In this document: positions 30,014 through 36,831 of the stretch, piece after piece | How positions within the stretch are numbered: the stretch's first letter is position 1 | Layout: each line of letters opens with the position of its first letter | Source: Bacteroidaceae bacterium | GTDB lineage: Bacteria > Bacteroidota > Bacteroidia > Bacteroidales > Bacteroidaceae | Length of the DNA: 36,831 bases | Assembly (NCBI GenBank): GCA_017524545.1 | Contig: JAFXVN010000019.1 | Coordinates: forward strand, 1-36,831 | Direction: 5' to 3' | Program-made: the position numbers and the translations under genes | The notes under the pieces: generated by a model | What the model was told of the DNA's origin: nothing | Database searches by the model: none | The model's input: only the letters and a program-made list of their open reading frames with translations

Positions 30014-31663
30014 GTGAAATTGTCAAATCGTAAAATAGTAGGTTGGCTTTGGCATGCCTCGCGGGGCTTGCGGCTGCAGGCGGTGCTTAATGCTGTCATT
30101 GGCATCAGTTCTGTCATCCTGGACTTTGCCTTCATCTATGCCACAAAGTGGACGATAGACATCGCAACGTATCGTGCGGAAGGCAGCTTGCGGGTGGCGG
30201 CATACGCGCTGGTGGCCATCATGGTCAGCAAGATACTGCTTGGCTTTTGCCGCAAATGGGTCAGCGCCCTGCTTGGCGTGCGTTCGCAGAACATCCTGCA
30301 GCAGCGTCTGTTTGCCCATTTGCTTCGGAGCGAGTGGAACGGAAAGGAAGGCCGTCACAGCGGCGACACCCTGAACCGCATTGAACAGGATGTGCGCGAC
30401 CTGACAGCCTGCATCACCGAGACATTCCCTGCTTTGCTTGAAGTGTCGTTCCGCCTTGTCGGTGCCTTCCTCTACCTCTTCCACATGGATGCGCGTCTGG
30501 CTTGCCTGCTTATTTGCATCGTACCATGTTTCCTTGTCCTGAGCAAAGTCTATGTGCGCAAGATGCGAACCATTACCCGCGACATCCGTTCCACGGAGAG
30601 CCGTGTGCAGAGCATCCTTCAGGAGAGCATACAGCACCGCGCCATCCTCAAGACGCTGGAGCGCACAGGCACGATGATTGAAAAGTTGAAGCAGACGCAG
30701 AGGCAGCTTCGAGGTCATGTCCGCCATCGTGCCGTCTTCAGCAGCACGTCTTCCACTTTGATTAGCTTTGGCTTTGGCACAGGCTATCTCGTCACATTCC
30801 TCTGGGGTGTTGACAGCCTTCAGGCAGGCACCATCACCTACGGCATGATGATTTCCTTCATCCAGCTTGTCGGACAGATACAGGGTCCTTTCCGCGACAT
30901 GACGCGCTTCGTGCCTGTCCTTATCAGCACGCTGACCGCCAGCGAGCGTCTAATGGAGCTGGAGGAGGTGCCTCTTGAAGACGATGCCAACCCCATTGCC
31001 TTTGCCGCAGGTGCAGGCGTTCGCCTTACCGACGTCAGCTTCAAGTATAAGGAAGGAGGTCGCACCATCCTTTCCCGCTTCTCGTGCGACTTTCCCAAAG
31101 GCTCTACCACAGCCATACTTGGTGAGACGGGCGCAGGCAAGACCACGCTTATCCGTCTCATTCTGGCTTTGCTCAAACCCACGGAAGGACATATAGAGAT
31201 GTACGACGAGACGCGGACAGTAAGCATTTCGCCCCGCACGCGCAACAACCTGGTTTATGTGCCGCAGGGCAACACGCTTTTCAGCGGCACCATACGCGAC
31301 AACCTCCTCCTCGGCAATCCCGATGCCACGGAGGCGGACATGCGCGAGGCTCTCGAAACGGCATGTGCGGGCTTTGTCATGGATCGTCCCGACGGACTGG
31401 ATGCTGTCTGTGGAGAGCTTGGCGCAGGCCTCAGCGAAGGGCAGGCACAGCGCATTGCCATTGCCCGTGCCCTGTTGCGCAAGGGGTCTGTCCTTCTTCT
31501 CGACGAGGCGACCAGTGCCCTCGACATGCAGACAGAGCAACAACTCCTGAAGAACCTCAATGACCGCGAGGCAGGGCAGACAATCATTTGCGTCACGCAT
31601 CGCCCCGCCGTCATCGCCTACTGCTCCCAAGTGGTAGAGATGAAGCGTGCCTCTGCTTCCTGA
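30014..31663 (+). CDS. ABC exporter, fused membrane and ATPase domains
   Basis: Encodes 549 residues from GTG 30014; a TTG two codons later is an alternative. The only nearby upstream ATG (30004) opens a nine-codon frame ending at 30033. Residues 1 to about 290 form the type IV exporter membrane domain with hydrophobic helices (VIGISSVILDFAFIYA, LVGAFLYLF, ACLLICIVPCFLVLS). The ATPase domain has Walker A GETGAGKT (about 370), Q-loop YVPQGN, signature LSEGQAQR (about 472), Walker B VLLLDEATSALD (about 493) and switch THRPAV (about 528). The signature has LSEGQ rather than LSGGQ. The exported substrate is unknown; lipid or drug export fits the MsbA-like family. Purine-rich GTCAAATC/GTGAAATT 8-bp repeats lie over the start. 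Confidence 0.88.
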   Translation: MKLSNRKIVGWLWHASRGLRLQAVLNAVIGISSVILDFAFIYATKWTIDIATYRAEGSLRVAAYALVAIMVSKILLGFCRKWVSALLGVRSQNILQQRLFAHLLRSEWNGKEGRHSGDTLNRIEQDVRDLTACITETFPALLEVSFRLVGAFLYLFHMDARLACLLICIVPCFLVLSKVYVRKMRTITRDIRSTESRVQSILQESIQHRAILKTLERTGTMIEKLKQTQRQLRGHVRHRAVFSSTSSTLISFGFGTGYLVTFLWGVDSLQAGTITYGMMISFIQLVGQIQGPFRDMTRFVPVLISTLTASERLMELEEVPLEDDANPIAFAAGAGVRLTDVSFKYKEGGRTILSRFSCDFPKGSTTAILGETGAGKTTLIRLILALLKPTEGHIEMYDETRTVSISPRTRNNLVYVPQGNTLFSGTIRDNLLLGNPDATEADMREALETACAGFVMDRPDGLDAVCGELGAGLSEGQAQRIAIARALLRKGSVLLLDEATSALDMQTEQQLLKNLNDREAGQTIICVTHRPAVIAYCSQVVEMKRASAS

Positions 31664-31836
31664 TTTTTATGTTTGCGGCATGAAGTTTTAGCTGTGTGTT
31701 TTTTGCGCTCATTTAGCCGAAGCTCGTTTAGAGACGAAAATACCTCTATAGTTGACAGAAAAGGGCTTCTTTACTTGTGCTTTTAGTACTTTTTAAGCTT
31801 CATTTGCCCTTCAATGTTAATTTTTTCTTAAAATGT
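31664..31836. other. Intergenic region before the barrel-protein promoter
   Basis: AT-rich sequence without open frames of note or a strong terminator. I see no recognisable feature in it. Confidence 0.4.
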
Positions 31837-31867
31837 TTGGTGGTTTTAATAAATATGGATATATTTG
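31837..31867 (+). promoter_or_regulatory. Promoter of the outer-membrane barrel gene
   Basis: TTG at 31837-31839, a 20-bp spacer and TATATTTG at 31860-31867. The predicted transcription start near 31873 lies downstream of an in-frame ATG at 31865, which supports the start codon at 31904. Confidence 0.75.
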
Positions 31868-31903
31868 CATGATGAATTAACAAAAACTAATACATATACA
31901 CCT

Positions 31904-32782
31904 ATGAAATCAATGAAACTACTGTTCCCTGCGTTGCTCCTGAGCCTAAGTCTCGGTGCATTTGCCCAAGATGATGACGAACTGTTGGATGCTGCGGCAG
32001 AGGAAGAATCTACGGAAGTCTTTGTTCCTAAGAACCGTTGGGATAAACCCATCTTCCACCGTGTGCAGCTTGGCTTTGTGGGAACCTTCGCAAAGTACAC
32101 AAATAATTCCGCAGTCCACGATCCTATTGTTCCTTATGAAGAAAGTTATTTCCTCAAAGGCGTAAGCTTAGGATGGCTGGCTGATATCGTACTGACAAAG
32201 AACAGGAATATCCCGCTCTACATAGAGCTGGGTGGCGTCCTTGATTGGAGAACAGGTACATCCGATTGGGTCAGGGAACTTAATCACGGAAGCTTTGAAC
32301 ATGATTGTAAGGTCAACACGCTTGGGCTTACCATTCCTGTAGGCCTCACTTATCAGTTCAAGGATTTCCTCGGCAAGGAAGGTCTTACGCTGTCTCCGCT
32401 TCTTGGTGTATATGCACGTTTCAACCTCTTGGCACAGCGCAAGCAGACCAGGCTCGATACCGAGACGGGTGAAGTTGTGGAAGAAACCAAGAGTCTGATG
32501 AAAATCGAAGACGATGGCGGTTGGATGCAAGGCAGAAAACATAAGGGCAAGCTTTTGCAGGTAGGTGCCCAGGCTGGTGTGAATGTCTTCTACAAACGCT
32601 ATTCCTTTGGTCTCGCCTATATGTATGACATTATCCCATTTGCCCAGCATTCCAGCGAGCTTGGAATCACCAAGGTTAAAAAGAGCGCAGGCGAGGGTGT
32701 CGATAACCAAAGCGGTACGGGTTGCGACATAGAGATTTCCACACGCCACAACTTCTCCGTTACCTTTGGTTACATCTTCTAA
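31904..32782 (+). CDS. Outer-membrane beta-barrel protein
   Basis: Encodes 292 residues from ATG 31904. A signal peptide (MKSMKLLFPALLLSLSLGAFA, cut before QDDDELL) is followed by an acidic linker and then alternating amphipathic strands such as VQLGFVGTFAKYTN, VSLGWLADIVL, IPLYIELGGVLDW, LGLTIPVGLTYQF and LLQVGAQAGVNVFY, ending in FSVTFGYIF, the aromatic terminus typical of OMP barrels. Function unknown; it resembles small porin-like barrels of Bacteroidota. It is a single-gene unit with a good promoter and a strong terminator (32827-32865). Confidence 0.82.
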   Translation: MKSMKLLFPALLLSLSLGAFAQDDDELLDAAAEEESTEVFVPKNRWDKPIFHRVQLGFVGTFAKYTNNSAVHDPIVPYEESYFLKGVSLGWLADIVLTKNRNIPLYIELGGVLDWRTGTSDWVRELNHGSFEHDCKVNTLGLTIPVGLTYQFKDFLGKEGLTLSPLLGVYARFNLLAQRKQTRLDTETGEVVEETKSLMKIEDDGGWMQGRKHKGKLLQVGAQAGVNVFYKRYSFGLAYMYDIIPFAQHSSELGITKVKKSAGEGVDNQSGTGCDIEISTRHNFSVTFGYIF

Positions 32783-32826
32783 AGGCCGATAAAGCATACA
32801 TTATTATATTATATTAAATAGGAAAC

Positions 32827-32865
32827 AAGGCATGGAGTGTTCATAAAACGCTTCATGCCTTTTTC
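32827..32865 (+). terminator. Intrinsic terminator of the barrel gene
   Basis: AAGGCATG pairs with CATGCCTT, extended by AGTGTT/AACGCT through one mismatch, and a T run follows. Confidence 0.85.
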
Positions 32866-32876
32866 ATAATCCTTTT

Positions 32877-33002
32877 AGGCACGTTACATAATTATTTTCA
32901 AGCCTTGAAAATATATTATCAAGCTTTGAAAATATATTATCACGCCTTGAAAATATATTTCCAAGCCTTGAAAATAGTTTGTAAGCTCGCTGCGCAGACT
33001 TT
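32877..33002. repeat. 126-bp palindromic-array element, copy 2
   Basis: Same length and ends as the copy at 9408-9533: AGGCACGTT, four palindromic units of about 21 bp around TTTTCAAGCCTTGAAAA, then the tail GCTCGCTGCGCAGACTTT. It lies between the barrel gene terminator and lepA. The 137 bp after it, up to the lepA -7 box, show nothing recognisable. Confidence 0.85.
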
Positions 33003-33139
33003 GTTGGCTTGGCATGAAAGGTTATGTGGCGCGGCAGGATGATTTTCTGTTAAGGGCTGCAACTGCACGCCGCCATGCTATTTTTGCTGCTTTGCCGTAT
33101 TTTCTTGGCTTGAAATTCCTTATTCTTAATAATTTTATG

Positions 33140-33147
33140 TATCTTTG
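33140..33147 (+). promoter_or_regulatory. -7 promoter box for lepA
   Basis: TATCTTTG matches TAnnTTTG and is 24 bp before the lepA ATG. No -33 TTG at the expected spacing was found. Confidence 0.55.
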
Positions 33148-33171
33148 CAAAGCAAATTATAGGCTTTATTC

Positions 33172-34953
33172 ATGCAAAACATCAGAAACTTCTGCATCAT
33201 TGCCCACATCGACCACGGGAAGAGCACCTTGGCAGACCGTCTTTTGGAATACACCAAGACCATCACCGTGACGAAGGGGCAGATGCTCGACGATATGGAC
33301 CTCGAGCAGGAGCGCGGCATCACCATCAAGAGCCATGCGATTCAGATGGAGTACACGCTCGACGGACAGAAATACATCCTGAACCTCATCGACACTCCGG
33401 GGCATGTGGATTTCAGCTACGAGGTGAGCCGCAGCATCGCTGCCTGCGAGGGGGCGCTGCTCGTCGTGGATGCCACTCAGGGCGTTCAGGCGCAGACCAT
33501 CAGCAACCTCTACATGGCCATCGACCACGACCTGGAGATTATCCCCGTCATCAACAAATGCGACATGCCCAATGCCATGCCCGAGGAAGTGGAAGACGAA
33601 ATCGTTGACCTGCTGGGCTGCAAGCACGAGGAAATCATCCGTGCCAGCGGCAAAACAGGCATGGGTGTGGAGGACATACTCCGAGCTGTCGTGGAGCGCA
33701 TCCCCTGTCCGAAGGGCGACGCGAAGGCACCGCTGCAAGCGCTCATCTTCGACTCCGTCTTCAACAGCTTCCGTGGCATCATCGCCTACTTCAAGATTGT
33801 GAACGGCACGATGAAGAGCGGCGACATGGTGCAGTTCATCAACACCGGCAAGGAGTACAAGGCCGACGAGATAGGCGTGCTGAAGATGGACATGGTGCCG
33901 AGGCAGGAGCTGAAGTGCGGCGACGTGGGCTACATCGTTTCGGGCATCAAGACGGCAACAGAGGTCAAGGTGGGCGACACCATCACCACCGTTGACAATC
34001 CTTGCAAGGAAGCCATTTCGGGCTTCGAGGAAGTGAAGCCGATGGTCTTCGCCGGTGTCTATCCCATCGAGACGGAGGACTTCGAGAACCTGCGTGCTTC
34101 GCTCGAGAAGTTACAGCTCAACGATGCCAGCCTCACCTTCACGCCCGAGAGCTCCGTGGCACTGGGCTTCGGCTTCCGCTGCGGCTTCCTCGGCCTCCTG
34201 CACATGGAAATCATTCAGGAGAGGCTCGACCGCGAGTTCAACATGGACGTTATCACCACCGTCCCCAACGTCTCGTACCTTGTCTATGACAAGCAGGGCA
34301 ACATGCAGGAAGTGCACAACCCCAGCGGAATGCCCGACCAGACGCTCATCGACCACATCGAGGAGCCATACATACACGCCTCCGTCATCACGACCGCCAA
34401 CTACATCGGCCCCATCATGACGCTCTGCCTTGGCAAGCGCGGCGAACTGCTGAAGCAGGAATACATCAGCGGCAACCGCGTGGAGCTGCAATACGCGATG
34501 CCGCTGGGCGAGATAGTGATTGACTTCTACGACAAGCTGAAGAGCATCTCGAAGGGCTATGCCTCGTTCGACTATCATCAGGACGGCTACCGCCCCAGCA
34601 AGCTTGTGAAGATGGACATCCTGCTCAACGGCGAGCCTGTCGATGCCCTCTCCACGCTGACCCACTTCGACAACGCAGAGACCTTCGGCCGCCGTATGTG
34701 CGAGAAGCTGAAGGAACTCCTGCCCCGCCAGCAGTTCGACATCGCTATCCAAGCCGCCATCGGTGCCAAGATAATCGCCCGCGAGACGGTGAAGCAGGTG
34801 CGTAAGGATGTGCTGGCCAAGTGCTACGGCGGCGACGTGAGCCGCAAGCGCAAGCTCCTCGAAAAACAGAAGCGCGGCAAGAAACGCATGAAGCAGATAG
34901 GCAATGTGCAAGTGCCGCAGAAAGCCTTCCTTGCCGTGCTGAAGCTGGATTAA
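33172..34953 (+). CDS. lepA: Elongation factor 4 (LepA) GTPase
   Basis: Encodes 593 residues, the usual size. This ribosome-associated GTPase helps back-translocation or ribosome assembly under stress. GTP-binding motifs: AHIDHGKST near residue 10, the switch region with [16 protein letters not shown] at about 74 and NKCD at about 128. The C-terminal domain includes [14 protein letters not shown] and the LepA tail ([27 protein letters not shown], in part [15 protein letters not shown]). A heptamer inverted element begins 5 bp after the stop, before the Crp-like gene. Confidence 0.97.
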   Translation: MQNIRNFCIIAHIDHGKSTLADRLLEYTKTITVTKGQMLDDMDLEQERGITIKSHAIQMEYTLDGQKYILNLIDTPGHVDFSYEVSRSIAACEGALLVVDATQGVQAQTISNLYMAIDHDLEIIPVINKCDMPNAMPEEVEDEIVDLLGCKHEEIIRASGKTGMGVEDILRAVVERIPCPKGDAKAPLQALIFDSVFNSFRGIIAYFKIVNGTMKSGDMVQFINTGKEYKADEIGVLKMDMVPRQELKCGDVGYIVSGIKTATEVKVGDTITTVDNPCKEAISGFEEVKPMVFAGVYPIETEDFENLRASLEKLQLNDASLTFTPESSVALGFGFRCGFLGLLHMEIIQERLDREFNMDVITTVPNVSYLVYDKQGNMQEVHNPSGMPDQTLIDHIEEPYIHASVITTANYIGPIMTLCLGKRGELLKQEYISGNRVELQYAMPLGEIVIDFYDKLKSISKGYASFDYHQDGYRPSKLVKMDILLNGEPVDALSTLTHFDNAETFGRRMCEKLKELLPRQQFDIAIQAAIGAKIIARETVKQVRKDVLAKCYGGDVSRKRKLLEKQKRGKKRMKQIGNVQVPQKAFLAVLKLD

Positions 34954-34958
34954 GTTAA

Positions 34959-35080
34959 TTCATAGTTCATGGTTCATTGTTATGAGTCCATAATTAGGCT
35001 ACGCCATGCCAACTAAGCGAACAAACAACTATGAACTATGAACTGAAAACAACTATGAATTATGAACTATGAACTATGAA
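34959..35080. repeat. Inverted heptamer element between lepA and the Crp/Fnr gene
   Basis: Left array: TTCATAG, TTCATGG, TTCATTG, TTATGAG, TCCATAA (34959-34993). Core of 35 bp with GGC/GCC stem and CTAAGCGAACAA, similar to the core at 12234-12267. Right side: CTATGAA twice, CTGAAAA, then CTATGAA, TTATGAA, CTATGAA, CTATGAA (35029-35080). The final unit contains the ATG of the next gene. Confidence 0.85.
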
Positions 35081-35669
35081 CTGTAAAGACATTGCACGGG
35101 AAATATCCCGTATCTATTGCCCCATGACTCCTTCAGGCATCGAGGCCCTGAGCAGTATCCTCGTACCCATGAAGTTCCAGAAGGGTGACACCATCTTGGA
35201 GGAAGGTAAAGTGTGCCGTGCCCTCTATTTCGTAGAGAAAGGCATGGTCCGGCAGTACTATTACAAGAACAATAAGGATGTCACCGAACATTTCTCTTTC
35301 GAAGGCAGAATAGTCTTCTGCATAGAAAGCTTCCTCAAGCAGGAACCCAGCCGGCTCATCGTCGAAGCGCTGGAGAATACCACGCTCTATGCCATCCCCT
35401 ACGATGGCTTGCAGGAGCTCTGTGTGCGCGAGAGGGAGATAGAAATCCTCTGCCTCAAGATACTGGAACATGTGGCCATCAGCAGCCAGCAACATGCCGA
35501 CAGCCAGCGCTTCGAGAATGCTGCGGAACGCTACGACCGCCTGCTCCGCGAGAAACCGGAAATCATCCTGCGAGCCCCGATGGTACATATCGCCAGCTTC
35601 CTGCAGATGACCCCCGAGACGCTCAGCCGTGTCCGAGCTGCAGCCTTATCCCATCCAACCGAGAAATAA
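35076..35669 (+). CDS. Crp/Fnr family transcriptional regulator
   Basis: Encodes 197 residues. The N-terminal cyclic-nucleotide-binding-type domain (FQKGDTILEEGKVCRALYFV, then EKGMVRQYYYKNNKDVTEHF) precedes a dimerisation helix and a C-terminal helix-turn-helix (HIASFLQMTPETLSRVRA). No Fnr-type cysteine cluster is seen at the N-terminus, and the effector is unknown. Its start codon lies inside the last unit of a heptamer array. No own promoter was found, so it may be read from lepA through the inverted element; hpt follows 9 bp after its stop. Confidence 0.88.
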   Translation: MNCKDIAREISRIYCPMTPSGIEALSSILVPMKFQKGDTILEEGKVCRALYFVEKGMVRQYYYKNNKDVTEHFSFEGRIVFCIESFLKQEPSRLIVEALENTTLYAIPYDGLQELCVREREIEILCLKILEHVAISSQQHADSQRFENAAERYDRLLREKPEIILRAPMVHIASFLQMTPETLSRVRAAALSHPTEK

Positions 35670-35678
35670 ATCCATACT

Positions 35679-36224
35679 ATGCACGAGCAGAAAATCATTC
35701 AGGTAAAAGACAAGACCTTTGCCGTCTCCATCCCCGAGTCAGAACTGAAGCAGCAGATAAAGCGTGTGGCTGACCAGATAAGCAGCGACTATGCAGGCCA
35801 GGAGCCTGTCTTCCTCGCCGTCCTCAACGGTTCCTTCGTCTTCGCCGCCGACTTGCTTCGCGAGATTGACCTGCCATGCGAGATTTCCTTCGTCAAGCTT
35901 GCTTCCTATCAAGGCACAAGCACGACGGGCACCATCCGGGAAGTGATTGGACTCAACTTTGACATCACCGGTCGTCCGGTCATCATCATCGAGGACATCG
36001 TTGATACAGGTCTGACGATGGCCCACATGCTCGATACGCTGAAAGGCCACAACCCGGCAAGCATCGACATCTGTACCCTCCTGCTCAAACCCACCAAGCT
36101 GCAGGTCAAGCTCGATGTACGCTATTGCTGCAAGCAGATTCCCGATGACTTCGTGGTAGGCTTCGGCCTCGACTACGACGGCTTCGGCAGGAACACAAAA
36201 GATATTTATACGATTATTCGCTGA
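35679..36224 (+). CDS. hpt: Hypoxanthine phosphoribosyltransferase
   Basis: Encodes 181 residues. It salvages hypoxanthine (and guanine) to IMP or GMP using PRPP. The PRPP-binding motif IIIEDIVDTGLTM is at about residue 102-114; the flexible loop region SYQGTSTTG and the base-binding VVGFGLDYD are in place. The gene order hpt-adk fits joint purine metabolism. A pair of inverted 13-bp arrays follows directly and separates it from adk. Confidence 0.95.
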   Translation: MHEQKIIQVKDKTFAVSIPESELKQQIKRVADQISSDYAGQEPVFLAVLNGSFVFAADLLREIDLPCEISFVKLASYQGTSTTGTIREVIGLNFDITGRPVIIIEDIVDTGLTMAHMLDTLKGHNPASIDICTLLLKPTKLQVKLDVRYCCKQIPDDFVVGFGLDYDGFGRNTKDIYTIIR

Positions 36225-36376
36225 AGTTATGAAGAGGAGTTAAGATAAGGAGTTATGAAGAGGAGTTATGAAGGGCCAAATGTTTTGGCTGCTTGATTCT
36301 CTTATCGAATAGTAGTAATGGCTCATTATAACTCCTTATTATAACTCCCTATTATAACTTCTAATTATAACTCCTG
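36225..36376. repeat. Inverted 4+4 array of 13-bp units between hpt and adk
   Basis: Left: four 13-bp units of AGTTATGAAGAGG type (36225-36276), beginning at the last base of hpt. Right: four 13-bp units of ATTATAACTCCTT type (36325-36376). The 48-bp core contains a small stem of GCCAAA with TTTTGGC at its left edge. Same layout as the heptamer elements with a longer unit. Confidence 0.8.
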
Positions 36377-36407
36377 AAATAATTCAAAATCAGTAAATAC
36401 AAAAAGA

Positions 36408-36831
36408 ATGAAGAACATTATCATCTTCGGTGCTCCTGGCTCAGGCAAAGGCACCTACAGCGACGAGATTGTTAACAGGTATGGCATGGGACACATCAGC
36501 ACAGGCGATGTGCTGCGTGCAGAAATCAAGAACGGCACGGAGCTGGGTAAGATTGCCCAGGGCTACATCTCCAACGGTCAGCTCATCCCCGATGACCTGA
36601 TGATAGAGATTTTGGCAAAGACCTATGATGCCCAGCCTGCCGGCAAGGGCGTCATCTTCGATGGCTTCCCCCGCACCATTGCTCAAGCCGAGGCTCTGAA
36701 GAAGATGCTCGAAGAGCGTGGCCACGAGCTCGGCATCATGATTGAACTTGTCGTCGAAGAGGACATCCTCATGTTCCGCCTGCTTCGCCGCGCCAAGGAA
36801 CAAGGTCGCGAGGACGACAACGAAGAGACCA
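36408..36831 (+). CDS. adk: Adenylate kinase (partial, runs off the window)
   Basis: The first 141 codons are present. It interconverts AMP, ADP and ATP. The P-loop is GAPGSGKGT at residues 8-16, followed by ISTGDVLRAEIKNGTELG and FDGFPRTIAQAEAL, and the end of the visible part is in the LID-preceding region (GREDDNEE). Tyr follows GKGT where Gln is common. No promoter is seen upstream, so it is probably co-transcribed with hpt. Confidence 0.95.
   Translation, partial: MKNIIIFGAPGSGKGTYSDEIVNRYGMGHISTGDVLRAEIKNGTELGKIAQGYISNGQLIPDDLMIEILAKTYDAQPAGKGVIFDGFPRTIAQAEALKKMLEERGHELGIMIELVVEEDILMFRLLRRAKEQGREDDNEET

Noticed and set aside
36225-36376. CRISPR-like direct repeats
   Set aside because: Units are 13 bp with no spacers, and the second half is inverted; no cas genes are nearby.

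Overview
This 36.8-kb window is chromosomal DNA of a member of the Bacteroidales, most likely a Prevotella-like species. Evidence: the promoters have the Bacteroidota pattern (TTG, about 20 bp, then TAnnTTTG), there are no obvious Shine-Dalgarno sequences, and the protein set is typical (SusE/SusF-like protein, DUF1573, DUF3108, GH3-like adenylating enzyme, short C-terminal tails ending in NGKK-type motifs). Most of the window is ordinary housekeeping sequence; repeats and a few accessory genes make it unusual. Assignments rest on reading motifs by eye; no database search was possible.

Layout. 1-378: a probable transposase tail and a cluster of small hairpins. 379-4204 (minus): DUF1573 protein, GH31 glycosidase and SusE/F-like protein, probably one transcription unit for carbohydrate use at the cell surface. 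4416-7608 (plus): ruvC, a translationally coupled YhcG/DUF1016 nuclease, and a double ABC ATPase. 7715-9391: acyl-CoA ligase, convergent with priA (9597-11615, minus). 11964-15890: acpP-fabF-rnc and a GH3-like enzyme. 15958-18819: an Ig-like lipoprotein and a DUF3108 protein. 18883-19197: divergent tRNA-Pro(CGG) and tRNA-Phe(GAA). 19492-24660: a 1722-residue secreted protein ending in a dockerin. 24873-25596: an MNT/HEPN toxin-antitoxin-like pair. 25613-28991 (minus): recG, ispD and a DJ-1-like gene. 29105-32782: nadK, an ABC exporter and an outer-membrane barrel protein. 33172-36831: lepA, a Crp/Fnr regulator, hpt and the start of adk.

Three repeat systems stand out. (1) Heptamer arrays: short tandem repeats with a 7-bp period (13 bp in one case) occur at many gene boundaries, often as two inverted arrays of about four units around a short core. 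The unit sequence differs between loci but the layout recurs. They supply start codons, stop codons and parts of signal peptides. (2) GC-rich palindromic elements bounded by GCCTCYCC-type inverted ends; four copies, three of them read in frame inside GH31, the double ABC ATPase and PriA. In PriA the element occupies the place where the winged-helix domain would be. (3) Two 126-bp copies of an AT-rich element made of four 21-bp palindromic units plus a conserved tail.

The best candidates for something undescribed are the heptamer inverted arrays, the palindromic elements inside proteins, and the PriA that apparently lacks its winged-helix domain.
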